From NCBI GenBank assembly GCA_001640045.1, contig LUTY01002606.1, forward strand, positions 1-5,244: 5,244 bases of DNA. The letters are read 5' to 3'. Positions within the stretch are counted from its first letter, which is position 1, and each line of letters begins with the position of its first letter. The stretch is from Candidatus Thiomargarita nelsonii. GTDB lineage: Bacteria; Pseudomonadota; Gammaproteobacteria; Beggiatoales; Beggiatoaceae. The notes under the pieces are model-generated. The model saw nothing but the letters and a program-made list of their open reading frames with translations, had not been told where the DNA came from and did not search any database. This document shows positions 4,531 to 5,244 of this stretch, one piece after another. Both the position numbers and the translations under genes were made by a program.

Positions 4531-5244
4531 TTAAAACGATCCTTCTATTTTAATCCACAACGGCATACCTCTATGGCTATCAACCGCATTCAACAATTTA
4601 TTATTGACATAATAAGCCTCTGTTTTTCGACAACATATTTCCAATATACCTTTTTCACTCCCCTGAAACCCACGCAACAGTGTTTCTTGCACATCTGTAG
4701 GCAATTCTCGATTCGGGCGAAAGCGTAGCGTTACATGCTCATGCCATTCTTGACTACCTGCGGATGATACCCATTCCTCTTGAGCCGGTTCCACCGATAG
4801 AATTCGAGACAAAACCAAATCTCGGTATTTTTGTATAGTATGACAATAAGCATGTATATGATAACGATTGTCCGCAAAAACCAAATGATTAGGAGAAATG
4901 ATCCGCACTCTAATCTCATCTGGCATAACCGGTTGATATTCAATACTAAGTGTTTGTTTGTGACGTAACGCCGCTAAAATAGGTTGAATCAATTGACGAG
5001 GCAATTTTGGACGTAACAAGCGATCAACATCTGTGATTTCAACTTCACTCCAATCTGGCTCATCTAAATAATGTGCCCGCAAGTTTTGTCCCCGCAGATA
5101 TTCTAAAAACGCTGTCGTATCCGCTCGAATGTAATGTGGCTCGAAATCTTCGGAAGCCAGATGGCGTTTGAGTGAGGGATCATATTTCATTTGTCCGGGA
5201 TGTTGCTCGCGGTAAGCATTAATGACGGCTTGAGCGGTTTGGCG
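4531..5244 (-). CDS. WYL-domain transcriptional regulator, 5' end outside the window
   Basis: Ligand-responsive DNA-binding regulator. The frame is open to the right edge, giving 237 visible residues. The ATG at 5190 is internal, because the 18 codons before it (RQTAQAVINAYREQHPGQ) read as the last helix of a winged HTH, continuing into a wing-like MKYDPSLKRHLAS. Residues about 87-152 form the WYL domain: ILAALRHKQTLSIEYQP, ISPNHLVFADNRYHIHAYCH, then YRDLVLSRI. The signature triad reads RYH (residues 127-129) rather than WYL. Residues about 165-237 (WHEHVTLRFRPNRELP to the C-terminus) fit the C-terminal WCX extension involved in dimerisation. The order HTH-WYL-WCX is that of BrxR/CapW-type regulators, often located beside phage-defence operons; other WYL regulators share it. 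About 50-60 N-terminal residues are probably missing. Nothing downstream in this window looks like a target operon, so any partner genes would lie to the right. Confidence 0.85.
   Translation of the reverse strand, partial: RQTAQAVINAYREQHPGQMKYDPSLKRHLASEDFEPHYIRADTTAFLEYLRGQNLRAHYLDEPDWSEVEITDVDRLLRPKLPRQLIQPILAALRHKQTLSIEYQPVMPDEIRVRIISPNHLVFADNRYHIHAYCHTIQKYRDLVLSRILSVEPAQEEWVSSAGSQEWHEHVTLRFRPNRELPTDVQETLLRGFQGSEKGILEICCRKTEAYYVNNKLLNAVDSHRGMPLWIKIEGSF

Noticed and set aside
4314..4728. Plus-strand ORFs 4314-4553 and 4513-4728
   Set aside because: The first is low-complexity in poly-T/poly-A DNA and crosses the 40 bp palindrome. The second lies antisense to the C-terminus of the WYL regulator.
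4731..4943. Minus-strand ORF of 70 residues inside the WYL gene
   Set aside because: It is an alternative frame of a gene with clear WYL-domain motifs.

Overview
This window probably comes from a Gram-negative bacterium with a moderately AT-rich, repeat-laden genome. The combination of secreted plant-type leucine-rich-repeat (LRR) proteins, Calx-beta and Cys-containing InlB-B-like modules, subtilases with the calcium-rich GNGIDDDGNG signature, and dispersed perfect palindromes between genes is typical of large sulfur-oxidising gammaproteobacteria (Beggiatoa/Thiomargarita relatives). That assignment is by resemblance only; some filamentous cyanobacteria and other multicellular bacteria have similar proteins.

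All convincing genes read on the minus strand. From right to left: (i) 5244-4531, the C-terminal part of a WYL-domain transcriptional regulator whose DNA-binding N-terminus lies beyond the right edge; (ii) 4530-3900, a roughly 630 bp AT-rich stretch with a 40 bp perfect palindrome, a near-consensus sigma70 promoter reading toward the next gene, some very short ORFs and a second, extended -10 promoter; (iii) 3899-714, one complete 1061-residue secreted mosaic protein; (iv) 713-517, an intergenic spacer holding three different palindromes; (v) 516-1, the N-terminal part of a subtilisin-like (S8) peptidase whose family similarity stops abruptly near position 85.

The centrepiece is the 1061-residue protein: signal peptide, N-cap plus nine plant-type LRRs plus C-cap, Calx-beta domain, Cys-containing InlB-B-like repeat, a second N-cap plus four LRRs plus C-cap, then seven tandem 43-residue repeats resembling FG-GAP/VCBS blades (possibly a seven-bladed propeller), and a short acidic tail. 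It is most likely an extracellular binding or adhesion protein. Variation among its LRRs lies mainly in the short strand segment that forms the ligand-facing surface. Its C-terminal repeats alternate between two subtypes, which points to expansion of a two-repeat block.

No operon logic ties the three genes together. The WYL regulator more likely controls genes off the right edge, the LRR protein seems to have its own promoter, and the peptidase gene looks damaged. No tRNA, rRNA or CRISPR array was seen.
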